Shown here piece after piece: positions 7,477 through 18,600 of a DNA stretch of 38,150 nucleotides (positions are counted from its first letter, which is position 1; the number at the start of each line of letters is the position of its first letter). Location of the stretch: assembly GCA_002785215.1 (NCBI GenBank), contig PFMK01000083.1, positions 1 to 38,150 of the forward strand, read 5' to 3'. This stretch comes from Candidatus Gottesmanbacteria bacterium CG_4_10_14_0_8_um_filter_37_24. GTDB taxonomy: Bacteria > Patescibacteriota > Microgenomatia > 2-02-FULL-39-11. The notes beneath the pieces were generated by a model. That model worked only from the letters and a program-made list of their open reading frames with translations, did not search any database and was not told the DNA's origin. The translations under genes and the position numbers were made by a program.

Positions 7477-10023
7477 ATGAAAGAAAATTATCAAGATATC
7501 ATTTCAGGTCTTTCTCAAAAAGAAGCATCCGAAAGGCTTAGAACAGACGGAGTTAACGAGCTTCCATCTCAAAAGAAACAAAACATCATTACTATTTTTC
7601 TTCGGGTAGTCTCTGAACCTATGCTGCTTCTGCTTATTGGAAGCGGTCTCATCTATCTTTTTCTTGGTGAAGTTAAGGATGCCTTAATGCTTCTGTCATT
7701 TATTTTTGTAGTAATTGGTATTACTTTTTATCAGGAGAGAAAGACCGAAAGAACTCTGGAGGCGTTAAGAAATCTATCAAGCCCAAGAGCTTTGATAATA
7801 AGAGATGGCGAAAGGAAAAGAATTCCGGGAAGAGAGGTGGTAAAAGGAGACATTATTATTCTACAGGAGGGCGACCGTGTTCCAGCTGATACTAAAGTCT
7901 TATCCTGCGAGAACTTATCAGTTGACGAATCACTCCTAACCGGAGAATCCATAGCTGTAAGAAAATCGTCATGGAACGGAAAAACCACGGATCAAAGACC
8001 GGGGGGAGATGATTTGCCTTTTGTCTACTCCGGATCTCTAATTGTAAGTGGAAGAGGTATGGCCCAAGTAATATATACCGGAGCTTATACCCAAATGGGC
8101 AAGATCGGAAAAGCTCTGGAGACGATAAAGGAGGAAGACACTTTACTTAAAAAAGAAACTGCAAAAATTGTAAAGGCTGTCAGTATTATTGGTTTATCGT
8201 TATGTATCCTAATCGTTCTGATTTATGGCTTAATAAAAGGTAATCTTTTACAGGGGTTTTTATCCGGACTGGCTTTGAGCATGGCGATACTTCCGGAAGA
8301 ATTTCCCGTTGTTCTTCTAATATTCTTGACCCTTGGTGCCTGGCGAATATCCAAAAGAAAAGTCCTGACCAGAAGATCGGCAGTGATAGAAACATTGGGA
8401 GCAGCTACAGTTCTATGTGTCGATAAGACAGGTACTCTTACTTTAAATCAGATGAAATTAACCTGTCTTTTTTCTAAAAATTCTTATTATGAATTAAGTG
8501 ATCTCGCCTCAACCTTACTTCCTGAAAAACATCATAATCTTTTGGAATATGGGATTTTGGCAAGTCAAAGAGATCCGTTTGATCCTGTCGAAAAAGAGAT
8601 CAAAAAAATGGGTGAACTATACCTTAAGAATACCGAACACATCCATATCAACTGGAATCTGGTAAAAGAATATCCTTTATCCAAAGAACTTTTGGCCCTT
8701 TCTCATGTCTGGCAATCTCCAGATAAGAAAGATTTTGTGATCGCGGCCAAAGGAGCTCCTGAAGCTATCCTTGATCTTTGCCATGCAGAAAAATCTATAA
8801 GAAAAAAGACATTAGACAGCGTAAAAGAGATGTCGGAAAGAGGTCTAAGAGTATTAGGTGTTGCTAAGGCATCTTTTTCAAAATCAGGCCTTCCCAAGAA
8901 GCAACATGACTATGATTTTGAATTTATCGGACTTTTTGGATTTATTGATCCCATACGCTCCACTGTACCTGATGCGGTAAAAGAAGCACATAATGCAGGT
9001 ATAAGGGTCGCTATGATTACAGGAGATTATCCGGGTACTGCTATATATATTGCCAGAAAGATTGGACTTGTTAATCCTGATAATTATCTTTCCGGAAGTG
9101 AGTTGTCAAAGCTCAATCACATGGAGCTTCGGGAAAAAATAAAAAATGTAAATATTTTTGCCAGAGTCGTACCAGAGCAGAAACTATTAATTGTGAACGC
9201 CTTTAAAGCAAATGGAGAGATCGTAGCTATGACTGGAGACGGAGTCAACGATGCTCCAGCTCTCAAATCAGCCAATATAGGCATCTCTATGGGCGAAAGA
9301 GGAACAGACGTGGCAAGAGAAGCATCATCCTTAGTCCTTTTAAACGACGATTTTTCCTCTATAATCGCTGCAATCCGTCTGGGTAGAAGAATTTATGACA
9401 ATCTCAAAAGAGCTATGGGTTATATTTTTGCAGTGCATATACCGATAGCCGGCATGTCTCTTCTTCCTGTGATTTTTAATCTTCCTCCTGTTCTTCTTCC
9501 AGCACATATAGCTTTTCTGGAACTTATCATAGATCCTGCCTGTTCAACGGTATTCGAATCGGAGAAAGAAGAAGATCATATTATGAAAAAGCCTCCCAGA
9601 AGTCTATATAAACCCATGTTTGACAGAAAAACAATAACTATAAGTATTTTGCAGGGATTAAGTATACTGATATCCGTTTTTCTTATTTATATTTATTATC
9701 TGTATGTGAACAAGAACGAAATGGGAGCAAGATCTATTACATTCACTACTCTTGTTATGGCAAACCTGATGCTTATAGCCACTAACCTTTCATGGAAGAA
9801 AAATATATTTCAAATAATCTCATCAGCTAATAAGGCATTACTTATCGTTTCAGTATTTGCAATTTTGGCTTTGTTGGTTGTTATATACATCCCATTTTTC
9901 GTAAACCTTTTCCATTTCACATATCTTAATCCGGTTGAATTATTGTTATCTTTTATTGCAGCATGCATAAGTATACTTTGGTTTGAAGCAGTGAAATTTA
10001 CAGGAAAAATTATCCGCAAATGA
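7477..10023 (+). CDS. P2-type cation-transporting ATPase
   Basis: An 848-residue P-type ATPase of the Ca2+/Mg2+-like P2 group. Order: N-terminal cation-ATPase domain with 'LSQKEASERLRTDGVNELP', actuator loop with LTGES, membrane segment M4 with PEEFP at 273-277 (the Ca2+-ATPase equivalent is PEGLP), phosphorylated Asp316 in DKTGTLT, hinge GDGVNDAP at 587-594, and a C-terminal block of six membrane segments. No CPx motif or HMA domain is present, so it is not a heavy-metal pump. The exact cation is uncertain because PEEFP departs from the canonical calcium site. It is a single gene, preceded by a long hairpin and facing a convergent methyltransferase gene. The ATG directly follows a run of eight T with no Shine-Dalgarno. 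Confidence 0.9.
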   Translation: MKENYQDIISGLSQKEASERLRTDGVNELPSQKKQNIITIFLRVVSEPMLLLLIGSGLIYLFLGEVKDALMLLSFIFVVIGITFYQERKTERTLEALRNLSSPRALIIRDGERKRIPGREVVKGDIIILQEGDRVPADTKVLSCENLSVDESLLTGESIAVRKSSWNGKTTDQRPGGDDLPFVYSGSLIVSGRGMAQVIYTGAYTQMGKIGKALETIKEEDTLLKKETAKIVKAVSIIGLSLCILIVLIYGLIKGNLLQGFLSGLALSMAILPEEFPVVLLIFLTLGAWRISKRKVLTRRSAVIETLGAATVLCVDKTGTLTLNQMKLTCLFSKNSYYELSDLASTLLPEKHHNLLEYGILASQRDPFDPVEKEIKKMGELYLKNTEHIHINWNLVKEYPLSKELLALSHVWQSPDKKDFVIAAKGAPEAILDLCHAEKSIRKKTLDSVKEMSERGLRVLGVAKASFSKSGLPKKQHDYDFEFIGLFGFIDPIRSTVPDAVKEAHNAGIRVAMITGDYPGTAIYIARKIGLVNPDNYLSGSELSKLNHMELREKIKNVNIFARVVPEQKLLIVNAFKANGEIVAMTGDGVNDAPALKSANIGISMGERGTDVAREASSLVLLNDDFSSIIAAIRLGRRIYDNLKRAMGYIFAVHIPIAGMSLLPVIFNLPPVLLPAHIAFLELIIDPACSTVFESEKEEDHIMKKPPRSLYKPMFDRKTITISILQGLSILISVFLIYIYYLYVNKNEMGARSITFTTLVMANLMLIATNLSWKKNIFQIISSANKALLIVSVFAILALLVVIYIPFFVNLFHFTYLNPVELLLSFIAACISILWFEAVKFTGKIIRK

Positions 10024-10062
10024 GGATGTTTCCGTTAAGAGTCATAAATATCATAACTAATA

Positions 10063-10695
10063 TTATTTATTCAACACTATTATTTCCCATACTCCCAAAT
10101 AGTTTGACTCTTTGAATATCTTCATTTTAGTTACATTAATATAGGCTTCAATACCCTTTTTAATAAAAGGTAAATAATTTTTTGTTTCATAAATTTTTAT
10201 AATCCGATGGGTAAATTTAGCCACAATATGTTTCCGTGGATTCATATAATCAACAATTAGAATTTTACCGTTTTTCTTTATGACTCTTTTCATTTCCATT
10301 AAGACCCTAATCCCTATTTCATAAGGCATATCATGAATTCCCCAAGAAATCGCCGCTGCATCAAAAAATTCATCCATAAAAGGTAACTTCGTACCATCAG
10401 CCACTTGAAATTTAAGTTTAAGACTTGGTGATAGTTTCTTCTTTGCTTGAACCAACATCTCAGGTGATAAATCAATACCGATGACATCGTGACCTAATTT
10501 TGCCAGTTCAAAGGCTTGGGCTCCTGTACCGGTGGCAACGTCCAGTATCTTTTGTGGAGGCTTTAGGTTAAGAAATCGGGCTGCTTTTTGTCTTAATGGA
10601 AAAAGAAGATATTTTTCATAATCATAAAGCCATGCCCAACGGCCGAAAAATTGATTATTATAATTTGAATGTTTTTTTATTTGATTACCTTCCAT
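10063..10695 (-). CDS. Class I SAM-dependent methyltransferase, UbiE-like
   Basis: About 210 residues with SAM-binding motif I 'ILDVATGTGAQAFELAKLG', the acidic end of strand 2 'VIGIDLSPEML', motif II-like 'QVADGTKLPFMDEFFDAAAISWGIHDM' and a post-motif 'ILIVDYMNPRK'. This is the Methyltransf_11/UbiE-COQ5 pattern; small-molecule or lipid substrates are usual for such enzymes, but there is no quinone pathway nearby, so no specific reaction is assigned. Two ATG codons are adjacent (10698 and 10695). I prefer the second because the -10-like box TGA-TAAAAT (10711-10703) then lies 7 bp upstream, the same leaderless spacing seen at other genes here. Confidence 0.85.
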   Translation of the reverse strand: MEGNQIKKHSNYNNQFFGRWAWLYDYEKYLLFPLRQKAARFLNLKPPQKILDVATGTGAQAFELAKLGHDVIGIDLSPEMLVQAKKKLSPSLKLKFQVADGTKLPFMDEFFDAAAISWGIHDMPYEIGIRVLMEMKRVIKKNGKILIVDYMNPRKHIVAKFTHRIIKIYETKNYLPFIKKGIEAYINVTKMKIFKESNYLGVWEIIVLNK

Positions 10696-10837
10696 CATAT
10701 CTATTTTATCAATATTTGCAGAAACTTAAACTAATTATCTGCATTAATGACCAAACAACATAATTCACTTGTTAACAGGGTATTATAAATCACAACTTAA
10801 TGCATAAATACCGGGTAAAATTAGTGGTGTGATTATA

Positions 10838-10920
10838 TATACCCATCTTACTCAGGTTTGCAACTTTTTATCACAGCAAAGCTGATTAGATGTGTCTATG
10901 CTGGAACAATCCTGAGTTGT
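10838..10920 (-). repeat. Palindromic mobile-like element, copy 1
   Basis: Read on the minus strand it begins with CAACTCAGGATTG, continues through TTCCAGCATA and AATCAGCT, and ends with a 24-bp block (10838-10861) identical to the end of copy 2 at 24123-24146. The ends carry ACTCAGG/CCTGAGT inverted repeats. Copy 2 has an extra internal hairpin and a different centre. No transposase is encoded; it looks like a MITE- or REP-type element. Confidence 0.65.
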
Positions 10921-11005
10921 TTCAGTATATCATTTATTTGGGGTTAATTAGGGTTTTCATGTTTACTAGATTTTTATTTTAGCTTGTTTTATCAAGCTGA
11001 AGTTA

Positions 11006-11054
11006 GATAATAATGGCTTTTTATTGAAATGTTGGAAAAATAAGTACCCTATAA
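11006..11054 (+). repeat. TAATGGC dispersed repeat, diverged copy A
   Basis: Matches the 48-bp repeat at 12575 and 36432 in its first half (ATAATGGC, TTTATTGAAATG) and in AATAAG..ACC, with a one-base insertion and more drift in the second half. It lies about 30 bp after the stop of the 430-residue methyltransferase gene, in the same orientation as the copy on the other side of that gene. Confidence 0.5.
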
Positions 11055-11085
11055 AAAAATTAATACTAAATCTGTTAACAATAAC

Positions 11086-12378
11086 TTAGAATTTTTTAAG
11101 AAAATTATATGAAAAAGGAAATACTCCTTTAATAATGTTTATAAGTGAACTTCGAAAGAGATATATTAAACCATAAAATCCTAAAAAGTATATAAAATGC
11201 TTATAAACTACTTCCTGTAATTTTGAGGTAAGTTCATTTGTTTGAATATTTTTGCCATCAAATATATGCTCAACGTATTTAAAACAAGAATCGTGTGTAA
11301 TGGTTATTAGCCCTGATGACATACTCTTAAGATTTATTTTATCAAGAAAATGTAATAATTTATTAACTCTGTGGGAATAATTTCGGCAGCTTTTCTTCTT
11401 AGTGGTACCAAAGAATGAGTCTGAACAAATTTCATAAGCCAATTGGTAGATACTCCTTCGATATAATTCTAAATAAAACACGTGCAGATTATCATTATGA
11501 ACCCATTCTTTAAATAACTGCGCTTTTGTTTTATCAGTAAACTCTGGTATTTTTGTAATTATTTGGCAAAAACCTCCTTTCTTAAGATGCGCTGATACAC
11601 CTTCAATGATTTTTTGGAGAATTTTATACCCGTATTTTCCACCATCTTGAAACAAATTTGATTTATGAATAGATATTTCGTACGGAGGATTGGATAATAT
11701 GAAATCATACTTTTCATTTTTAATCGGGATATAGAGATCACCACAAATAAAGTGGCAATTATCAACATTATTCAAAAGTGCGTTAAACTGAGAAAAATTT
11801 ATAGCTCGTGGGTTAAGATCAATCCCGGTAACATATCTACTATGACCTGAAGCTATTATACTTAAGATTCCACTTCCACAACCTAAATCAAGCACCGAAT
11901 TAAATTGTTTTTTTATTGAAACTTCGCTTAGCGTAATTGAATCTAATCCAATCGGATATACAGATTCATATTTCGACCGTTTCCTGTTATTCGATCGGTC
12001 TATTAACTGTAAAATAAAATCACATGCGAAATAGTATGTTTTGAATGGAATTAAAAATATTGTTGATCGTACTGAAACACTATCAGTTTTTTCAAGAATG
12101 TTTATTCTAAATAGCTCTTGAATATAATCGTCAGAAAATATTTGTTTTAATAATTTCAGTTTTAATTTTCTACCTAGAAAAAATAGGTGAAATAAAATCC
12201 CAAATGCGGTTGAAGCTGGATAACGATAGGCAAAAATAGGCAGATCATACTGATCATATGCGAAAGAATTAATCCCTCGTTGTAAAAAATCTTTATGGGT
12301 ATACTGGTATTTTCTAAGGGTGGTTATGAAGACTTCAAGGAATAATCTATTGATTGTTTGAATCGCAAAATGTTGCAT
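11086..12378 (-). CDS. Class I methyltransferase with NPPY motif
   Basis: A 430-residue protein with a Rossmann methyltransferase core at about 140-285: motif I VLDLGCGSG at 162-170, Asp187 in GIDLNP, and the catalytic motif SNPPY at 229-233. NPPY is used by enzymes that methylate planar nitrogens (glutamine N5 in PrmC/HemK, adenine N6, guanine N2 in rRNA). The N-terminal 135 residues and the C-terminal 140 residues match nothing I recognise; the C-terminus ends with a hydrophobic stretch (IYFLGFYGLIYLFRSSLI). Target is unknown; MTSs-type or PrmC-like activity is the best guess. The gene is AT-rich compared with its neighbours and is flanked by two copies of the same dispersed repeat, which suggests acquired DNA. 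A -10-like TGA-TATAAC (12396-12388) precedes the ATG by 9 bp. Confidence 0.75.
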   Translation of the reverse strand: MQHFAIQTINRLFLEVFITTLRKYQYTHKDFLQRGINSFAYDQYDLPIFAYRYPASTAFGILFHLFFLGRKLKLKLLKQIFSDDYIQELFRINILEKTDSVSVRSTIFLIPFKTYYFACDFILQLIDRSNNRKRSKYESVYPIGLDSITLSEVSIKKQFNSVLDLGCGSGILSIIASGHSRYVTGIDLNPRAINFSQFNALLNNVDNCHFICGDLYIPIKNEKYDFILSNPPYEISIHKSNLFQDGGKYGYKILQKIIEGVSAHLKKGGFCQIITKIPEFTDKTKAQLFKEWVHNDNLHVFYLELYRRSIYQLAYEICSDSFFGTTKKKSCRNYSHRVNKLLHFLDKINLKSMSSGLITITHDSCFKYVEHIFDGKNIQTNELTSKLQEVVYKHFIYFLGFYGLIYLFRSSLINIIKGVFPFSYNFLKKF

Positions 12379-12574
12379 TATCTTATAGTTATATCATATT
12401 TAACTATTAAAATACTAAACCCTATAGTAACTGGTAGCAATTAATAGAAACTTATAGCATGAAAATAGAGAAATAAACGCGATGAAATTCGCTACTTTCC
12501 CATATGTTATTAAGTATAGTTTTCTACAGTACCTGAAATCGAGGTTTGAATTGTCAAATCAGGCTGTAAATTCA

Positions 12575-12622
12575 GGATAATGGCATTTATTGAAATGCTA
12601 GTCAAATAAGGCACCTCATGAA
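12575..12622 (+). repeat. TAATGGC dispersed repeat, copy B
   Basis: A 48-bp block of which 41 bases are identical to 36432-36479. It starts GGATAATGGCATTT, has a GCATTT-ATTG-AAATGC hairpin, and continues AATAAGG..AC.TCA.GAA. It sits 13 bp after the alpha-2-macroglobulin stop codon and about 200 bp upstream of the methyltransferase gene. Confidence 0.7.
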
Positions 12623-12635
12623 GCTAATTTTTGTT

Positions 12636-15600
12636 TTATTTTACTACCAACCAACCACCTTCAGAATGCCCTGAGACATCAGGGATATACATCTGATACG
12701 CTTGAGCAGGAGGATGATGGTAGCGTCCGGGTGTAGTAGCTCTCACACGGTAGCTTATTTCATATACACCAGCGGGTAAGTAGTTAGCAAACAATGTCGT
12801 TCGGTCATCATGATATTCTTTATGCTCAAAATAAAGAAGTTGATTACCTTCTTCTTTTAAGATTGGTCTTTCTTTATTTAAAACACTGACATTTTTAAGA
12901 CTTTCATTTACTGATTCAAGGCCTGCTGGTAGAATGTCTTCGATAACCACAAAATGCCTTTCTTCAGGAGCAACGATAATAAGACGCACCCAACTTTCAG
13001 AATTTTCATTGATTGTATCAATCGGAAGTATATGTCCTTTACTATCTACAAACTCCCTTACAACAACCATTCCTTGTTCCAAAGGTTTAATTTCTGTGAA
13101 TGGTAGATAATATTTAAGATTGATGTTGTAATAGAGGTTACCTTCGCCACTTTTGGTAATCCTTAAATTACTTTCTCCCCCGATATTGAAGTCGGAAATG
13201 GATATTACATATTCCTGTAGTTTTAACAGATCATCTTTTGTAAACTTACCTTCCTTCAGTATTTTTCCATTAAGCTCAAGCCGATAATTTTCATTGACTT
13301 TCTGATCTCCTTTGCCCAGAAGCTGGGAAGAAATTGCCTTGATTACAGCAGCGGTATCACGGGTGGTTAACCAATGGTTATCGGTTCTTATAGACATCAG
13401 ATATCTTACTACTTCCGAAATAAGGGGGTTATTTTTGTCAAACCGGGTGATCGCTTCAAGGATACTTGCGGTGGCCGTAGTATTGCTACCCATGATACGA
13501 TAATCACTTTTAGGCTCTTCCCAGTGAGTTGTGGTAGCTGTTTTCTTACCAAGACTTATCAACTCAGCATAAAGCCGCTTTGCCTTACTGTCCATACCAG
13601 AAATATCTTTCATAGCTAATGCAAGATACGACCTTCCTTCTAAAGAGAGTTCAAAACGCCGGTCAAACAGATTAGAAGCATAAGAAGACAAATTCACATT
13701 TCTTTCTTTTAGAACATAAAGAATATATGCTTGAGTATATAGAGACAATTCTTTCCCACCTCTGGACAATTGACTCTCCAGATAGTTCTGTGCCCGTTTT
13801 AGAGTCTGATCAGCTACGGTAAAATTGTCCATTTTCGCTTCAGAGAGAGCTAAGAAGGCATATGCCGTCAGGAAGGTATCACTTTCATATTCAATCCACC
13901 AGCCCCAACCACCATCCGCATGTTGCTGGTTGTTCAGTCGTTGAATACCGTCGTTGATTACATCAACAAGTTGCTTTGTTTCAAGTAAACCGCTTTTATC
14001 GATTTTCGCATTTTGCAGAATTCTATGTACGAAAACTGCAGGCAAAAGCCTGCTGGTTATTTGTTCTGTGCAGTAATAAGGATAAGTTAAAAGATATGGT
14101 AGTGCGTTAATACTATCGCTGCCTAAAGAAGGTGAAAAACTTACACTCGCTGCGCCCTGCATTGGATCTAATTCCTTGGGTAATACGATTTCTTCAGAAG
14201 CGGTATCCTTTGCCTGACCTGATGTTGCTACCACTTCAGGAACGCTATATGACTTAATTGGCAAGGTCATTTCGACTGCATCTTGGGTAGTCTTATCTGC
14301 ACCTTCAACTACCAGTCTAATCTTAGCTGAGGCAACGTTGTTTGCCACTGTCACCCAAGTAAGTTTTTCTTGAGCTCCGTCGGCTAATACTAGCTGTTTT
14401 GATTTCTCATCAGTAATTTGTAAACCATCACTTTCAATTTTTGCTGTAAGAGTTTGTGTGTCCCCGCTTGTATTTACCACAATTGCACCCAATTTTGCTT
14501 CGTCCCCAATAGAAAGGAATCTGGGCAGGAAAGGTCTGATTAATACATCACGACTCACGGTAACCTCTGATACTTTTGAACCGAAAGCTGCTTCCTCCGA
14601 GTTGGCAATTGCTGCTAATCTCCATGTTGTAAGGTTGTCAGGAAGCGGAATTTCAACTTCTGCCTTACCCTCATTGTTGGTTTTATGAGTTGGATTCCAA
14701 TATGCAGTATCAGGAAAATCACTTCTGGAAGAATCGTTACCTCCTTTTTGGTTATGAACATAAATATTGCCCGCAAAATATGTTCGATATTTTTCGATTT
14801 CTAAGTTATATACTGCAAAATCTCCTCGGGTTTGTTCAATTGAAAACACTTTAATCAATTGGTTATTCCTATCCAGTAAATAATCGCCAACTTCAACTTC
14901 TCCTGCAATTATCCATTTTCTATTCACATATAACCTATGAACGGGAGTAACACGAAGCTCTCCGTTTATAATGAGGTATTGATCAACATCGTGTTTATAA
15001 GTCTTAGTTACCTTAGCTTCAATTAGTTTGGAAGAATTTTCACTTTCTCTGGTTAATACAACATCTCCAACCTTGACATCCTTAATGTTCCTATATATTC
15101 CGCCTTGCATTAAAATTGGAGTATCTCCTGTAAAGCATCCGCCTCCGCTTCCACCTTTTGCTCCAAGATTTGTGTTTGCATTTATCCGATCAATCGAGAT
15201 GGTTAAAAGCTGAGAGGTCGAAACCTCAAGATTTCTGGGTTGGTAGAAGGTCTTATAAATATCAGGCAATTCAATATTCGATAGATCCCATACTGCCCTA
15301 TCAACCAGACCGACTGCCAGTTCGGTAGAGATGGGATGACCCAATAAGTCTTTTGTTTCTATAGTCGCTTTTAGAGTATCCTTCGGTTTATATTTTTTCT
15401 TGTCCGTTGTAATTCGAACGTCAATTTGCTGCTTTTTATCCGTAACCTTTATCTCTGTATAGCCCATCTTAAATTCCACTGGTTTTTTAACCTGATTACC
15501 ACCTTTTACTAAAACTGCTCCGATGAATGCGTTAGGTGTGTATTTTGGAGGGACAGACATGGTGAAATTGTTAGAGGAATCGCTGGTATCAACAATTTTA

Positions 15601-18600
15601 TAGTCCAGAACACTTCCTCTTTCTACGGTAAGCAGTGTTTTTGCTGAATCGGAAGCAAATGGAGAAGCAACGAAAACAGAAAGATTCTCTCCAACCAGAT
15701 AGTCACGCTTATCGGTAACCAGGACAATACGATCATTATTCTCTCTTACCGTTGAGAAGCCATAACCCGAAACCCATAAAAAACTGCCGCTGGTGTTTTG
15801 ATTCCCATCCTTGTCTGTTACCTTCCCGATAACTTTATAAGTTCCTCCTTCTTGCGGGGTGAAAGAGGCGATTCCCCGTCCTAAAGAGTCTGTAGTAACT
15901 ACCATGCTTGTTACAAGAGAATCGCTGGGTTTGCTGGTGTAATAGAATATCCCATCGTCAGGATTTTTTTCTCGAACCGTTTCCCAGGTTCTTTTATAAA
16001 ATTCAATAGAAACAGGTGTATTTGGAATTTCGCTGCCCTTCAAATCAACTGTAACCATCTCGACTCTAGCTTCTTTACCAGACTGGTTAGCATAACTTAC
16101 AGGTCTAAGTCCTACATATAATCCGCCTTTATGCACTGTAAATTCTTGCGAAGCGGCAATTGATTGATTGTTAATATCATTTACTGTTGCTTCTACAAGC
16201 ATCCTTTGGCTTGTCACCTGTTTGCTTATATCAAGCGGGATAGTAAGTTCCAGATCACCTTTAACATTGGTTTTTCCTTTCCCTTCCGTAACTTTCTTCC
16301 CGGAAAAATAACTATATCCTGAATAATTCCACCAAGGTCGCGACCAATAAGAATCTGAGTCTCCAAATTCAAACCTCCAATCCTTATCCCATCGGAAAGA
16401 ATAATCTTGAGTTTGAAGCACCCAGGTTACGGGGGCATTTGTAACCGGTGCACCAAAATAATAAGAAGCATTAATGACAATATCTGCACTGTTTCCTTGA
16501 ATATATGCATCCTTTGATGGTTTTACGCTTACTGCAAGATCCGGCTTTTTGTATTCCTCTACCTGGAACTGTTGTGAGTATGAATTACCCTGAAAAGTGG
16601 ACCCCACTTGGTAATAGCCTAAATTTGCGTCTTTGCTTAAAACAAAATCCCCGGAAAATGAACCAAAGGTAGTTAGGGGTAGATCCTGCATATATACAGA
16701 CCTGTTTTGTGCATCACTTATGTTTACTTTCACCCTCTCCCCTGGTTGAAGATTCTCGTAAGCTCCGTCGTTATCTTTCTTTATTATTCCTTTAAAATAA
16801 ACTTTCTGCCCCGGCCTGTAGATTGGACGATCTAGTGTAAGAAAAAGCTTATAGTCTTGTTTTGAATAATAGTCTTTAGATTCGTTAGCGTTGTAATAGC
16901 TTGGTAAACCAAAATCATAGCGGTTAATTCCCTGACTCCAGGCACTGGCGGCAACCACAAAATCTTCATCTTTTTGACCAAAAACAAACAAGTTATTCTT
17001 TTGGAATATATCCACATCCTTCATATACACACCGTCTTTATTCGAATCTCCCTCACTTAATAAATTTCCTGAACTGTCTGTTAACTGCATTTTCATTCCT
17101 GAAACTACACTTCCTGTTGATTGATTTACTGCCCAGGAGAAGATTTGTTTGTCGCTTTTTTTAACAGTCAAAGCGGACTTGCTTACAATCATAACCATGT
17201 TATCGTGAACTCCTTGCGAAATTCGCATGTCGAGGAAGTAAAATCCGGGAGGTAATTTTCTTCCCATATCTGTGGTTATTTTAGTAATTACATGGACAGG
17301 AGTATTGAAATCTGCATCATATGTCTCGCTCCATAAACGAACTTTTTCGAGCTTGCTGGTATCATAACTTTGCCAGTTACGACAGGATTCATTATAAGAA
17401 CATTGTTCTTCATAACGCCTGCGATAAAGATCAAGAAGATCCTCTCTTTTTAACTTGTAAAGCGAATAGTCAACTTTATTGGCGTTAATTACTTGAGCGA
17501 CAATGCGTGGGATTACCTCTTGATTAAATGCTCCAAAATATGTGCCGGACGGATAAATACTTACCGACGGTTTATAAGCTGCGGTTGTGAAACTGAACGA
17601 ATAAGGACTACCTAGTGAAACTCCGTACTGATCTTTCACTCCAGAACTTATTGTGATCGTGTACGTTTTTGATCTTCCCAGGAATGTACTTACCGAAAGA
17701 GAATTACGGGAATTATAACTGTCAAAATATAAAGATGGTTTGGTATCTGGTTTAGGGTCAATAATCACGTTATCCTCGAAAGACTTTATTTCCATTGGTG
17801 TCTTAAATAAGACTTCCATTCTGTATTGCTCCGAGATATCCTTATCTCCATTTGCGGGAGTCGAACTTATTACTGCCGGTATAGCAGCAACTCCAAAAGT
17901 CCATGAGTACTCTGTTTCCATTCCGTTCGTGCCTTCAGTGCTTTGAACACCTTGAGAAATAATGGCAGTATAATGTTCTTCTCTTTTTAAAGGTTCGGAT
18001 GAGTAAAATCCTACTACATTTCCAGATACGGCCACGCGCCCTGGGACTTTATATTTATTCTTATCCAAGAGTGTAAATTTATCGGCAATTGACTGTGGAT
18101 TAATATTTTGATTAAAAGTCGCGGACACCGAAGCGATTGGAGAAGCATAATTATAATCTCTTTTGGGACTTATATCATCAAGACGCGGGCGTTCGCTGGA
18201 AAATTCCCAAGTATATTCTTCCTTAAGCACGCCTTCATCTTGAGAGCGTAATCCAGACGGTACTGTTATTTTGTATGTTGTTGCTCTTCTGAACCGTTCA
18301 GAGGGTCTGAATTGATAAGCGGTTGTTCCAAGCCATCTGCCTTCACCCTCTATCTTGGGACTTACAGAAAATGCTGGTTGTCTGATAGCGCTATTTGTAG
18401 CCGTGGTGAGAGCGATCATCGGACGATCAAAAACGACTGTAATAGGTGTTAAATCTTCAAGCGCTTCGTTTTGAGGAGAGGAAAGAACAACTTTCGGGTT
18501 GCCAATTGTTTCAAAGGAAATTGTTTTATTGCCGGTAAGAGGTATTAATAATTTGGATAAGACAATTCCGTTAAAAGCCACTTTATAACTATTTGCTCGA

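Larger units (their letters stand above)
10699..11085. other. Gene-free AT-rich spacer with two repeat elements
   Basis: This 387 bp spacer between the two methyltransferase genes has no convincing ORF. It contains one copy of the roughly 85-110 bp palindromic element (10838-10920), a small AGCTTG/CAAGCT hairpin (10981-10998), and a diverged copy of the TAATGGC dispersed repeat (11006-11054). The promoter of the downstream methyltransferase lies at its left edge. Confidence 0.7.

Noticed and set aside
14751-15137. Annotating the A2M insertion as a canonical splicing intein
   Set aside because: No homing-endonuclease region fits in 129 residues, and the residue after the terminal Asn is Gln rather than Cys, Ser or Thr; the Hint/BIL description is safer.
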